Assembly: GCA_020027655.1 (NCBI GenBank)
Contig: JAHKKJ010000136.1
Span: 1 to 8,092 of the forward strand
DNA from: Deltaproteobacteria bacterium
GTDB taxonomy: Bacteria > Desulfobacterota > Binatia > UBA9968
Direction: 5' to 3'
Length of the DNA stretch: 8,092 nucleotides
Every line of letters starts with the position of its first letter. The first letter of the stretch is position 1. Of this stretch, positions 1-5,926 are shown piece after piece. The notes below the pieces were generated by a model. It saw only the letters and a list, made by a program, of their open reading frames with translations, did no database searches and was not told the DNA's origin. The position numbers were made by a program, and so were the translations under genes.

Positions 1-116
1 CCGTTCGAAGCTTCTAAGACCTGCCATCCATACAACTGAACAACCTCTGCAATCGCCTGCCGGACCGCCTCGTCGTGGTCCACGATCAGGATTGTTTTCG
101 GTTTGGATTGTGCCAT
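1..116 (-). CDS. Response-regulator receiver domain protein, 5' fragment
   Basis: Only the first 38 codons are inside the window; the gene runs off the left edge. The N-terminus reads as the first beta strand and helix of a CheY-like receiver: ILIVDHDEAVR at residues 9-19, then an amphipathic helix and a second strand (WQVLEAS, 31-37). D13 is the first of the usual acidic pair; the second position is His14, a tolerated variant of the common Asp-Asp. The phosphoacceptor Asp and any output domain lie outside the window, so it may be a single-domain receiver, a DNA-binding regulator or a hybrid kinase. The ATG at 116 is chosen because an AGGAG ribosome binding site lies 11 nt upstream and a sigma-54 type promoter lies just beyond that. 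It is separated by 428 bp from the NtrC-type gene upstream, so it is probably its own transcription unit. Confidence 0.85.
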   Translation of the reverse strand, partial: MAQSKPKTILIVDHDEAVRQAIAEVVQLYGWQVLEASN

Positions 117-127
117 TTAAATTTTCA

Positions 128-132
128 CTCCT
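128..132 (-). promoter_or_regulatory. Ribosome binding site of the receiver gene
   Basis: AGGAG on the minus strand, 11 nt before the ATG at 116, in an A/T-rich leader. It supports that start codon. It lies right at the predicted 5' end of a sigma-54 transcript (about position 133), so that message would have a very short leader of roughly 17 nt. Confidence 0.6.
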
Positions 133-143
133 GAGCCTAGTTG

Positions 144-160
144 AGCAACTCAGGTGCCAG
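144..160 (-). promoter_or_regulatory. Sigma-54 (RpoN) -24/-12 promoter
   Basis: The minus strand reads CTGGCACCTGAGTTGCT. This matches the RpoN consensus TGGCAC-N5-TTGC in every conserved position, with the diagnostic GG and GC pairs exactly 10 nt apart (GG-N10-GC). A run of seven A lies immediately upstream (167-161). The expected start is about 12 nt after the GC, near position 133, which is 17 nt upstream of the receiver ATG at 116. A sigma-54-dependent activator is encoded immediately upstream on the same strand and possible enhancer sites lie at about -90 and -157, so the context fits. Sequence match only; no transcript evidence is available here. Confidence 0.82.
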
Positions 161-213
161 TTTTTTTGCAACGAGGTTTTTAGCGGGGAATATCAAAAAT
201 GCGGCGGTTCAAC

Positions 214-231
214 TATCGCCGGGCGGCTACA
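214..231. promoter_or_regulatory. Candidate activator binding dyad (promoter-proximal)
   Basis: Read on the plus strand this is TATCGCC-GGGC-GGCTACA: a conserved left half-site and a degenerate right half-site (5 of 7 bases match the complement of the left arm). It shares 14 of 18 bases with the more perfect dyad at 282-299. Its centre is about 90 bp upstream of the predicted sigma-54 start, a normal distance for an enhancer-type site used by an NtrC-class protein. That the neighbouring activator binds here is inference. Confidence 0.5.
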
Positions 232-281
232 GCAATTGGAAGATCGTCGTCATCAACGCAGGAATGAGAAAGGTTTTTTCG

Positions 282-299
282 TATCGTCGGACGGCGATA
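282..299. promoter_or_regulatory. Candidate activator binding dyad (promoter-distal)
   Basis: The plus strand reads TATCGTC-GGAC-GGCGATA, an 18-bp dyad with 7-bp arms and a single mismatch (T against C at the fifth position), the size and shape of NtrC-family upstream activating sequences. Its centre lies about 157 bp upstream of the predicted sigma-54 start and 68 bp from the second copy. With the proximal copy it suggests the consensus TATCGYCG-N2-CGRCGATA. Dyad and position are seen; the identity of the binding protein is inferred. Confidence 0.55.
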
Positions 300-544
300 G
301 CAGCCTAGACGGGCTTAAAGCATGGGAAACCCATGAGTCAGGTGCTGTATCGGGTTTTGAAGCAAGCGAGTGATCATTGCGGCCAAGCCGGTATAGCGGG
401 CCCGCGCCGACTCCAGGAAATACAAGCACTTCTGGATTCCGCCGCCGGCGCTGTTAGCACATACTTTCGCGGCAAAGACAGGGCTTTTCAGACAAGTGAA
501 GTTGGCGTTCTGAAAAAACGCGCCGAACGTAAATCGGGAGAGAT

Positions 545-1933
545 TTACCTTTGGTTCAACTTGGAACTAACTGTGAACTGTAGACGAGGCTTTGGCAGCG
601 GGTTGTTAGACTTGAGGCCGTACTTTTTGATGAGGCGAAAGAGAGCGTTCTGGTTCATCTTTAACAGCACCGCTGCCTTGGAGACGTTGCCTTCGGTCAG
701 AGCGAGGGCGGTTCGGATGGCCCGCTTCGACCATTCCTCCGCAGCTTTGTCTTTCGCCTCTTTGAAAGACAGCAAAGGAAAACTGCCCGGTTCCGGATCA
801 AGATGCTCAGCTTCAATCCGTAATGCACCCAATGTCTTGCCGCGCAGGACTGCTTTCCCCAGCACATTCGCGAGTTCGCGTACGTTGCCCGGCCATGGAC
901 GGCTCACTAAGGCAGCCAGCGCCTCACCCGATATCTCAGTTGCTCTGAGGCCACCGGTCTTATCATCCGTCGTCGCTCGCTCCACGAGCGTCCGGGCAAT
1001 GATCGGGATGTCTTCAGGATGCTCTCTTAGCGGGGGCATGAGTATACGGTGACTGTTAAGCCGATAGTAGAGGTCTTCACGAAAAGTTCCCTCTCTTATC
1101 ATGGCGTCAATGTTGGCGTTGGTGGCCGCTACCGGCCGCATTTGAACTTGCTCCGGCTTTTCTGCGCCAAGAGTCCAGATCTCTTTAGTTTCGATGGCGC
1201 GAAGGAGTTTCGGCTGTAATTCGAGGGGAAGCGAAGTTAGCTCATCCAAGAATAATGTTCCTCCCTCCGCCAGCGCGAAGCGTCCTCGTTTTCTCGCGTC
1301 GGCGCCCGTGAAGGCTCCTCTTTCGCGACCAAAAAGTTCGGATTCCACAAGCTCCTTGGGCAAAGCTCCCATATTGACCGCGATGAACGGTCCCTTTTTT
1401 TGTGGCGAGAGGTCATGAATAGCGCGCGCGGCTAGCTCTTTTCCGGTGCCGGTCTCTCCCGTGATCAATACGGGAGAGTCGGAAGTCGCGGCCAAATCGA
1501 TCTCCTGATAGACCTTTTGCATCAACAGGCTGGAGCCCACAAGCTCCCCGCGGGAGAAGCGAAAGGCCATTTCCCTCAGTTTCAGCGTATCTTCTACGGT
1601 TCGGATATGGAAAATCAGCTCTTCCGGGTCAAAAGGTTTCGTGAGATAGGCCCGGGCTCCTCGACGCATGGCTTCAACTGCCGAGGGGATGGTTCCATAC
1701 GCGGTCATTATAACGACTGCTATTTCCGGCTTTCGGCGCCGCGCTTCCTTGAGCAGTTCCGTCCCATTCATCCCGGGCAGTCGAAGGTCGGTTACTAACA
1801 GATCCACCTCGGGGATCTTTTTTAGGGCGGATTCGCCGTCAGTCGCGTAGTCGATATCCAGCCCGGAATCTTGGAAGGACTCTCGTAGAGCCTCCACTAC
1901 GGCGGTATCATCTTCGACCACTAAGGTTCTCAT
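545..1933 (-). CDS. NtrC-family sigma-54-dependent response regulator
   Basis: 462 residues, the normal length for a three-domain NtrC-type activator. The receiver domain spans about 1-115, with acidic residues D8/D9, phosphoacceptor D49 (VTDLRLPG), T77 and K99. The AAA+ domain spans about 130-360: Walker A GETGTGKE (159-166), sigma-54 contact loop GAFTGA (206-211), Walker B ending in D230-E231, candidate arginine fingers R285 and R291, and sensor II WPGNVREL (347-354). A Fis-type helix-turn-helix lies at about 413-440, followed by a basic tail of about 20 residues. All residues needed for ATP hydrolysis and sigma-54 remodelling are present. Small departures are R203 where many relatives have His before the GAFTGA loop, and Leu after the Walker B Asp-Glu. 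The ATG overlaps the kinase stop codon by 4 nt (ATGA), implying translational coupling, and the kinase is its obvious partner. Likely target: the -24/-12 promoter downstream of this gene. Confidence 0.95.
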   Translation of the reverse strand: MRTLVVEDDTAVVEALRESFQDSGLDIDYATDGESALKKIPEVDLLVTDLRLPGMNGTELLKEARRRKPEIAVVIMTAYGTIPSAVEAMRRGARAYLTKPFDPEELIFHIRTVEDTLKLREMAFRFSRGELVGSSLLMQKVYQEIDLAATSDSPVLITGETGTGKELAARAIHDLSPQKKGPFIAVNMGALPKELVESELFGRERGAFTGADARKRGRFALAEGGTLFLDELTSLPLELQPKLLRAIETKEIWTLGAEKPEQVQMRPVAATNANIDAMIREGTFREDLYYRLNSHRILMPPLREHPEDIPIIARTLVERATTDDKTGGLRATEISGEALAALVSRPWPGNVRELANVLGKAVLRGKTLGALRIEAEHLDPEPGSFPLLSFKEAKDKAAEEWSKRAIRTALALTEGNVSKAAVLLKMNQNALFRLIKKYGLKSNNPLPKPRLQFTVSSKLNQR

Positions 1934-4374
1934 CGCTCTTCACGCCTGCTGGCAAGTGGGAGAATAATCTCAAAGCGCGCTCCTCCTTCCTTCCTGTTTT
2001 CCGCTGTGAGCTTCCCCCCGTAACTTTCGCAGATTCTTCTTGCAATGGTAAGACCCAAGCCCGTGCCCGTGCTCTTGGTTGTATAGAAGGCTTCAAATAG
2101 CAGATCTGGATCGAGTCCCAATCCAGGGCCATTGTCTTCGATCCTGATGACGATCTGATGATCTTGGGTTTGCGCGGACACATACAGGTCATTATCGCGC
2201 CCGAGCGCATCCCGCTCGTTCTCGAGAAGATTGATGAGAACTTCTTGCAATTCATCAACGCGGACGGAAACGCCAGGCAGCGAATGCGGAAGGTTCACGA
2301 TTACCCGGACTCCCTTTGCCGCGAAGCTCGGATCGAACAGATCGGTGGCGGCGCGTATGACTTCAGCGTATGAAAGCAACTTCGAATAAGCAGCGCGTTG
2401 CTTAAAAAATCCGAGCATCGATCGCGTCGCCCGATCGATCCGATCCAATTGACCCATGACCAGATCCAGCTTTTCAGTGGTCTCGGGTCGGTCAGCCACA
2501 GTCTTCTTTAGGGTATGCAGCCGTGTCTTGATAGCGAGGAGAGGATTGTTGATTTCGTGCGCGACGGAGGCAGCCACCCGGCCGAGAATTGCCTCTCGTT
2601 CGGCGGTATCCAAGGCCCGCTTCGCTTCTATGAGAGCAGTAATATCTTGGATCGTTCCACCCAAGTGGACAACCCGCCCTTCCGCGTTCTTTATCGGGTG
2701 GACAATCGCATTGAAGTGTTGCAAGGGGCCACGCAAGGGATGGCTGCGAAACTCTTGGGTGAACGGTTCGCCCGTTTGGATAGCCCGCCTCTCTCCTTCC
2801 TCAATGAGGTGACGGTCATCGGGATGCACCATCTCCAGAAATTCCGCCAGGGTCGGGGCTCCGCGCGCCGGGTCACAGTTAAACAAGCGAAACATCTCCG
2901 CCGACCACGAGGCCTTCTGCGTTGCCAGGTCCAGTTCCCAACTGCCGAGCTTGGCGCGCTCTTGGGCCGCTCGGAGGTCCGCTTCGCTTTTGCGAAGCTC
3001 TTCCAGCATGATCTCCCGTGTCTGTCTGAGATGCAGGGTCGTCCGATCGGCCCGCCCGCGCTCAAGGAAAAAACTTGCCAGCGCGATCGCGGTGAAGCCG
3101 AAGGCCAGGGCGACACCCGGAAATACCGGAGAGATGAAAAGCCCTGTGGAACCCATCAGCCAGCCGGTCGCGATCCAGAGCCCACCAGCCGCGGCGACCA
3201 ACATCGCGCCACCCCAGGCGACTCCAGCCACCGCGGCCATGAGCGCGGCGAGCGGGCCAGCGGCCACTACAAGCGCAAGCTCGATGGCAGGCGCCGCGGG
3301 AGATCGCCGGATAAAGTCACGGCGCAAAATGCTATCGGCCACGGTAGCGTGGACCTCCACGCCCGGAAATGTCGTGTCCAACGGTGTTGCGACGCTGTCG
3401 CCGAGCCCGGGGGCAGAGGTGCCCAGAAACACGATCCGGTTGCGGAGCGATCCGTCGGGTACCTGATCCCCGAGGACATCGGCAGCGGAGATGTAGGGAA
3501 AGGTCTGCTTCCCACCGCGGAAGTGCAGGAGCAACCCGCCTCTCGGATCGAGGGGCACAACGATGTCTTCGAGGGCCAGTGATTCCAGTCTGCCGCCAGT
3601 CGTTCGGAGAACAAACTGCCGGATGCCAAGAGCAGGAACCAGGGTCGCTAGGCCGAGGCTCGGATAAACGAGCCCGTCGTGGGCAATTATGAGCGGCATG
3701 CGCCGGAGAATCCCGTCAGCGTCAAGCGCGGCATTCAAGAAGCCCGAGCCGGCTGCCGCGTCCGCAAGGCCTGGCAGGCTGCAGAGCACCGCCGACGCTT
3801 GGAAAAGCGCCGCAACTTCTGCCCTGCCGCCCGGTTCCTGCAGGGAGACTACAGGAATTGGATGGAGGACGCAGCCGCTTCCCCCTTCCCGCTCCGCGCC
3901 GAACCGCAGATTGTACCCGAGGATAAACGCGCCACGGCTGAGCACCGCGGCGAGCGCCGCGTCGTTCGGCGTCAGCGCGCTCAGACCCGCTCTCGACTCG
4001 TGATCAAGTGTCGCAGATGGCCGCTGCGCCGGAGACGGTAGGGTCTCGTCTGGCTCAGCGAAGATCATGTCGATCCCGACACTCGCGGCACCGAGGGCTT
4101 CGATCTTTTCTAAGAGCCGAGCGAGCTGGCCCCGCGGCCACGGCCAGCGACCAAACCGCGCAAGACTCCGCTCGTCGACGTCGACGATCACGACCCGTCC
4201 CGACGTCTGGAAGCGGTGCGCGGACCGGAACAGGACATCGTAGACCCGCTGATCCAGGTAGGCTAGGAGGAACGGCGGATACAGATAGAGCCCAGCGACC
4301 AGCAAGGAGGCGATTAGCCCCCACGCAACAAGACGCCTGTAGGAGCGCCGGCCTCTGTCGAGCGGCTTCACCAT
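1930..4374 (-). CDS. CHASE2-PAS membrane sensor histidine kinase
   Basis: 814 residues. A short basic N-terminus is followed by one membrane segment (about 15-38), a large extracytoplasmic CHASE2 domain (about 40-355; VVIVDVDERSL at 61-71 and the IVFLGTSAPGLGD stretch at 314-326 are typical), then three more membrane segments (about 362-384, 386-406, 412-434). A short linker (about 440-475) leads to a PAS domain (about 475-585; GSWELDL and HPDD), a HisKA dimerisation domain with VAHEINNPLLAI and phosphoacceptor H606, and an HATPase_c domain with N719 (N box), DNGPGLG (747-753), LFEAFYTTK and GTGLGL (770-775). The N box reads NLLENERDA where most kinases have NLLxNAxxA; the metal-binding Asn is kept. 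The start codon overlaps the OmpA-like gene by 7 nt and the stop overlaps the regulator by 4 nt. The expected role is to sense an envelope signal through CHASE2 and phosphorylate D49 of the downstream regulator. The ligand is unknown. Confidence 0.94.
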   Translation of the reverse strand: MVKPLDRGRRSYRRLVAWGLIASLLVAGLYLYPPFLLAYLDQRVYDVLFRSAHRFQTSGRVVIVDVDERSLARFGRWPWPRGQLARLLEKIEALGAASVGIDMIFAEPDETLPSPAQRPSATLDHESRAGLSALTPNDAALAAVLSRGAFILGYNLRFGAEREGGSGCVLHPIPVVSLQEPGGRAEVAALFQASAVLCSLPGLADAAAGSGFLNAALDADGILRRMPLIIAHDGLVYPSLGLATLVPALGIRQFVLRTTGGRLESLALEDIVVPLDPRGGLLLHFRGGKQTFPYISAADVLGDQVPDGSLRNRIVFLGTSAPGLGDSVATPLDTTFPGVEVHATVADSILRRDFIRRSPAAPAIELALVVAAGPLAALMAAVAGVAWGGAMLVAAAGGLWIATGWLMGSTGLFISPVFPGVALAFGFTAIALASFFLERGRADRTTLHLRQTREIMLEELRKSEADLRAAQERAKLGSWELDLATQKASWSAEMFRLFNCDPARGAPTLAEFLEMVHPDDRHLIEEGERRAIQTGEPFTQEFRSHPLRGPLQHFNAIVHPIKNAEGRVVHLGGTIQDITALIEAKRALDTAEREAILGRVAASVAHEINNPLLAIKTRLHTLKKTVADRPETTEKLDLVMGQLDRIDRATRSMLGFFKQRAAYSKLLSYAEVIRAATDLFDPSFAAKGVRVIVNLPHSLPGVSVRVDELQEVLINLLENERDALGRDNDLYVSAQTQDHQIVIRIEDNGPGLGLDPDLLFEAFYTTKSTGTGLGLTIARRICESYGGKLTAENRKEGGARFEIILPLASRREER

Positions 4375-5024
4375 ACGGTGATCTCAACCCGGCGATTGCG
4401 AGGCTCCCGAACCTGATCGCGGGTCTTGACGAGGAGGTTATCCTCACCGTGGGACTCGATGTCGAGGATATTCCGGTCCACCCCCTGCAAGACTAGCAGG
4501 TCAGCGACCTTTCTGGCGCGCCGTAATGACAGCTGGTAATTGTAGTCGCGTGTTCCTATGGTGTCCGTATGGCCGATGACGCTGACGTCAATCGCGCCGC
4601 GATCGCGTATGGTCCGGAAGACCTCCGCGAGTAACACCTCAGAGTCTGGAGTCAATTCTTCCGAATCATCTTTGAAATAGAGGATGAAGCGTGCGGGCGC
4701 GGCAGGCTGCGCCGCCAAAGTCTCCCCGAAGATTCGTTTGATCTCCGTTTCCTCGAGAGTCGACGGCGGGCTCGGCGCATGGTCCGCACTCTGAACTGTG
4801 GAGGCCTGGTGGTGTTGGTCTACCACTTGAGTGCCCGTCCGGTTCGTTACTGTGATGTGGCCAACCTTTCCCTCTGGGTCCGGGATCAGAAGGAACGTGC
4901 TCCGCTTGGGAACGGGGGATGGTGGTGGCGCCGGCGCCGCACACGATGCGAGCAGCATGAGACACACACCGCCGCCGACCAGCGACCTGCGGCATCTTTC
5001 GTACCATCGTTCCCCAGTGAGCAT
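4368..5024 (-). CDS. OmpA-like peptidoglycan-binding lipoprotein
   Basis: 218 residues. A basic N-terminus and hydrophobic stretch end in a lipobox LASC with the lipidated Cys at 28; Ala at +2 suggests the outer membrane by the Lol rule. A proline-rich linker (about 30-100) leads to an OmpA C-terminal domain (about 110-218): GHTDTIG at 151-157, YNYQLSLRRA at 161-170, and NRRVEI near the end. D154 and R169 keep the 15-residue spacing of the Asp/Arg pair that binds diaminopimelate in OmpA-type domains, so peptidoglycan binding is likely. There is no beta-barrel domain; it resembles Pal-type lipoproteins but lies in a signalling operon, not next to tol genes. It starts 10 bp after the FecR-domain gene and overlaps the kinase start by 7 nt. 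It may tether or tune the sensor at the cell wall (inference). Confidence 0.92.
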   Translation of the reverse strand: MLTGERWYERCRRSLVGGGVCLMLLASCAAPAPPPSPVPKRSTFLLIPDPEGKVGHITVTNRTGTQVVDQHHQASTVQSADHAPSPPSTLEETEIKRIFGETLAAQPAAPARFILYFKDDSEELTPDSEVLLAEVFRTIRDRGAIDVSVIGHTDTIGTRDYNYQLSLRRARKVADLLVLQGVDRNILDIESHGEDNLLVKTRDQVREPRNRRVEITVW

Positions 5025-5034
5025 CGGCCCTGCT

Positions 5035-5487
5035 CTACTGTGTTTCCACTTTCACCAGGAAGTGCGTTCCCCGGACTCCAACAATTGCGACAGGGGTCTC
5101 GACGCGGACAGCGTCATGAGAAAGCTTGGCGATCTTCCCCGAGACAAAGGCCATGACGCCGCGAGCCATCTTGACGACTAGTCCCAAACGGCCCTTCGCT
5201 GGCGCAAAGACAAAATGGTCGATCTGGATCTCGCTTTCGGGGCCGAGCGACAACCTCGTGTCGTCACGCAGCACTACCCCCATGCGACCGTCGGCACCTG
5301 TCCGCAGGACGTCTCCTTCCTGGAGAGAAAGCCCCAGGCGGGCTGGCAGCGTTTCGTCTCCCCGTTGTACGGTGGCGATCCCTTCGGTCACTTTGACAAG
5401 ACCTATCGGAGACGAAGCGCCCGCGATCGCTCCGAGCAGGACTAGAACGAGCACCATAGCGACTGCCATGACAGGCAAAGCTCTCAT
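5035..5487 (-). CDS. FecR-domain exported protein
   Basis: 150 residues. A cleavable signal peptide is likely (about 1-24, ending AIAGA before SS). The mature part is a compact FecR domain: IATVQRGDETLPAR (37-50), EGDVLRTGADGRMGVVL (57-73), TRLSLGPESEIQID (77-90) and the closing VETPVAIVGVRGTHFLV (129-145). It lacks the N-terminal cytoplasmic anti-sigma part and the transmembrane helix of true FecR, so it is a free periplasmic FecR-fold protein and not an iron-dicitrate sensor as such. FecR-domain proteins of this short type are often encoded beside CHASE2 proteins, which fits the kinase two genes downstream. A strong GAGGAGGG ribosome site lies 3 nt upstream of the ATG and supports the start. 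It is the first clear gene of the four-gene unit. Confidence 0.9.
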   Translation of the reverse strand: MRALPVMAVAMVLVLVLLGAIAGASSPIGLVKVTEGIATVQRGDETLPARLGLSLQEGDVLRTGADGRMGVVLRDDTRLSLGPESEIQIDHFVFAPAKGRLGLVVKMARGVMAFVSGKIAKLSHDAVRVETPVAIVGVRGTHFLVKVETQ

Positions 5488-5714
5488 GGGCCCTCCTCAC
5501 CCGAGGTGGCTATCCAGAGAGGTGACACGCGGTAAAAAAGCGCTATCGGGGAGTCAAAATTCCTGTCAAAACCAATTGTGCAGAGCGGGAGGGCGATCCA
5601 CTTCACTCTAACCGGGTGCATTTTGTTTTCGCCTCCCCTTTTCTCGCACACAACCGGGCTGAACCCCAGGAAAACCGTCGCAAGCACCAGACAGCTTTTC
5701 CTATAGACAGACAT
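5484..5714 (-). CDS. Doubtful small exported ORF overlapping the FecR-domain start
   Basis: A 76-codon frame. The N-terminus looks like a signal peptide (basic SVYRK, then a hydrophobic run to FSPVVC), and its TGA overlaps the ATG of the FecR-domain gene by 4 nt, the same junction type seen between kinase and regulator. Against it: the ribosome site is weak, the rest has no recognisable family, and it covers the only promoter candidate of the operon. I do not recognise it; it may be non-coding leader. Confidence 0.2.
   Translation of the reverse strand: MSVYRKSCLVLATVFLGFSPVVCEKRGGENKMHPVRVKWIALPLCTIGFDRNFDSPIALFYRVSPLWIATSGEEGP
5491..5498 (-). promoter_or_regulatory. Strong ribosome binding site of the FecR-domain gene
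   Basis: GAGGAGGG on the minus strand, 3 nt before the ATG at 5487. It is the strongest Shine-Dalgarno match among the starts examined and marks the beginning of the four-gene unit. The spacing is a little short. Confidence 0.7.
5542..5569 (-). promoter_or_regulatory. Weak candidate sigma-70-type promoter for the fecR-ompA-kinase-regulator unit
   Basis: A perfect TTGACA (5569-5564) is followed after 16 nt by GATAGC (5547-5542), which matches only 3 of 6 bases of the -10 consensus. The position, about 55-80 bp upstream of the FecR-domain start, is right for an operon promoter. No -24/-12 sigma-54 motif was found in this leader, so the unit is probably not transcribed from an RpoN promoter nearby. 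Confidence 0.25.
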
Positions 5715-5738
5715 TTGATTCCAATAGGGAGGCGAAAA
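5626..5738. repeat. 113-bp segment bounded by a 12-bp perfect inverted repeat
   Basis: TTTTCGCCTCCC at 5626-5637 is the exact reverse complement of GGGAGGCGAAAA at 5727-5738. The repeat does not extend on either side. No direct target duplication is evident next to the arms. It could be the ends of a very small mobile element, a long-range RNA stem in the operon leader, or a paired protein site. Confidence 0.5.
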
Positions 5739-5739
5739 T

Positions 5740-5759
5740 AGTCGAGATTCAACTCGACT
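5740..5759 (-). terminator. Terminator-like hairpin after the peptidase remnant
   Basis: On the minus strand, AGTCGAG-TTGAAT-CTCGACT forms a 7-bp perfect stem with a 6-nt loop, directly followed by ATTTTC. Stem stability and the T tract are modest. It lies about 55 bp downstream of the metallopeptidase remnant, where that gene's terminator would be expected. On the plus strand it is followed by GAGCC, so it would only work in the minus direction. Confidence 0.45.
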
Positions 5760-5815
5760 GAGCCGTCTATGGGTCCACTGCTAGCGCATATTTGAGCTGG
5801 AAGCAAGTTTTTGAA

Positions 5816-5926
5816 GAACGTGTCGCATTGCTTAAGGTCGCCGCTTTCGATCCCAAGGCGAAACCACTGCACGCGCTGCTCGGCGCTGCCGTGGGTAAAG
5901 CCCTCTGGAACCACACAACCCCGCGC
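5816..5926 (-). pseudogene. C-terminal remnant of a YpfJ-like neutral zinc metallopeptidase
   Basis: The minus-strand frame contains ARGCVVPEGFTHG followed by SAEQRVQWF and ESGDLKQCDTF. From knowledge of the family, this is the conserved C-terminus of the YpfJ/Zn_peptidase group of putative neutral zinc metallopeptidases (V-P-x-x-F-T-H-G, S-x-Q-R-x-x-W-F, C-x-T-F). Only about 37 codons match. The frame stops at a TGA about 55 nt further upstream, and neither the HExxH zinc site nor any other part of the roughly 280-300-residue protein is present, so this is a broken gene. The frame also reads on past the usual end into unrelated residues (FKNLLPAQ...), so the native stop appears lost. Remnant status is seen directly; the family name rests on motif memory, without a search. 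Confidence 0.6.

Larger units (their letters stand above)
117..544. other. 428-bp intergenic regulatory region
   Basis: No convincing gene is seen on either strand; open frames here lack ribosome sites and family signatures. It contains the sigma-54 promoter, the two 18-bp dyads, and further symmetries without a clear role: a perfect hairpin CATGGG-AAA-CCCATG at 321-335, the 10-bp palindrome GCGGGCCCGC near 396-405, and an 8-bp inverted repeat TTTTCAGA/TCTGAAAA at 485-516. TATCAA at 192-197, between the dyads and the promoter, matches the first half of the IHF consensus but the TTR half is missing, so a DNA-bending site is only a weak possibility. No strong Rho-independent terminator for the upstream regulator gene stands out. 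Confidence 0.7.

Noticed and set aside
130..154. Hairpin CCTGAG...CTCAGG that could mask the ribosome site of the receiver gene
   Set aside because: One arm lies inside the -24/-12 element, upstream of the predicted transcript start near 133, so it would not be in the sigma-54 message. It would matter only for read-through RNA.
396..405. 10-bp palindrome GCGGGCCCGC
   Set aside because: Too short and GC-only to assign; no T run, no second copy seen nearby.
333..1052. Plus-strand open frame of 239 codons
   Set aside because: It is largely the antisense of the NtrC-type regulator, whose motifs fit the minus strand; no ribosome site or family signature.
2515..3582. Plus-strand open frame of 355 codons
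   Set aside because: It is antisense to the CHASE2 kinase, with low-complexity Arg/Gly-rich composition typical of shadow frames in GC-rich DNA.
4008..4496. Plus-strand open frame of 162 codons over the kinase/OmpA junction
   Set aside because: Arg/Ala-rich shadow of two well-supported minus-strand genes.
5035..5487. Classical FecR iron-dicitrate regulator
   Set aside because: No cytoplasmic anti-sigma segment, and no fecI-type sigma factor or TonB receptor gene in the window; it is a short exported FecR-fold protein.
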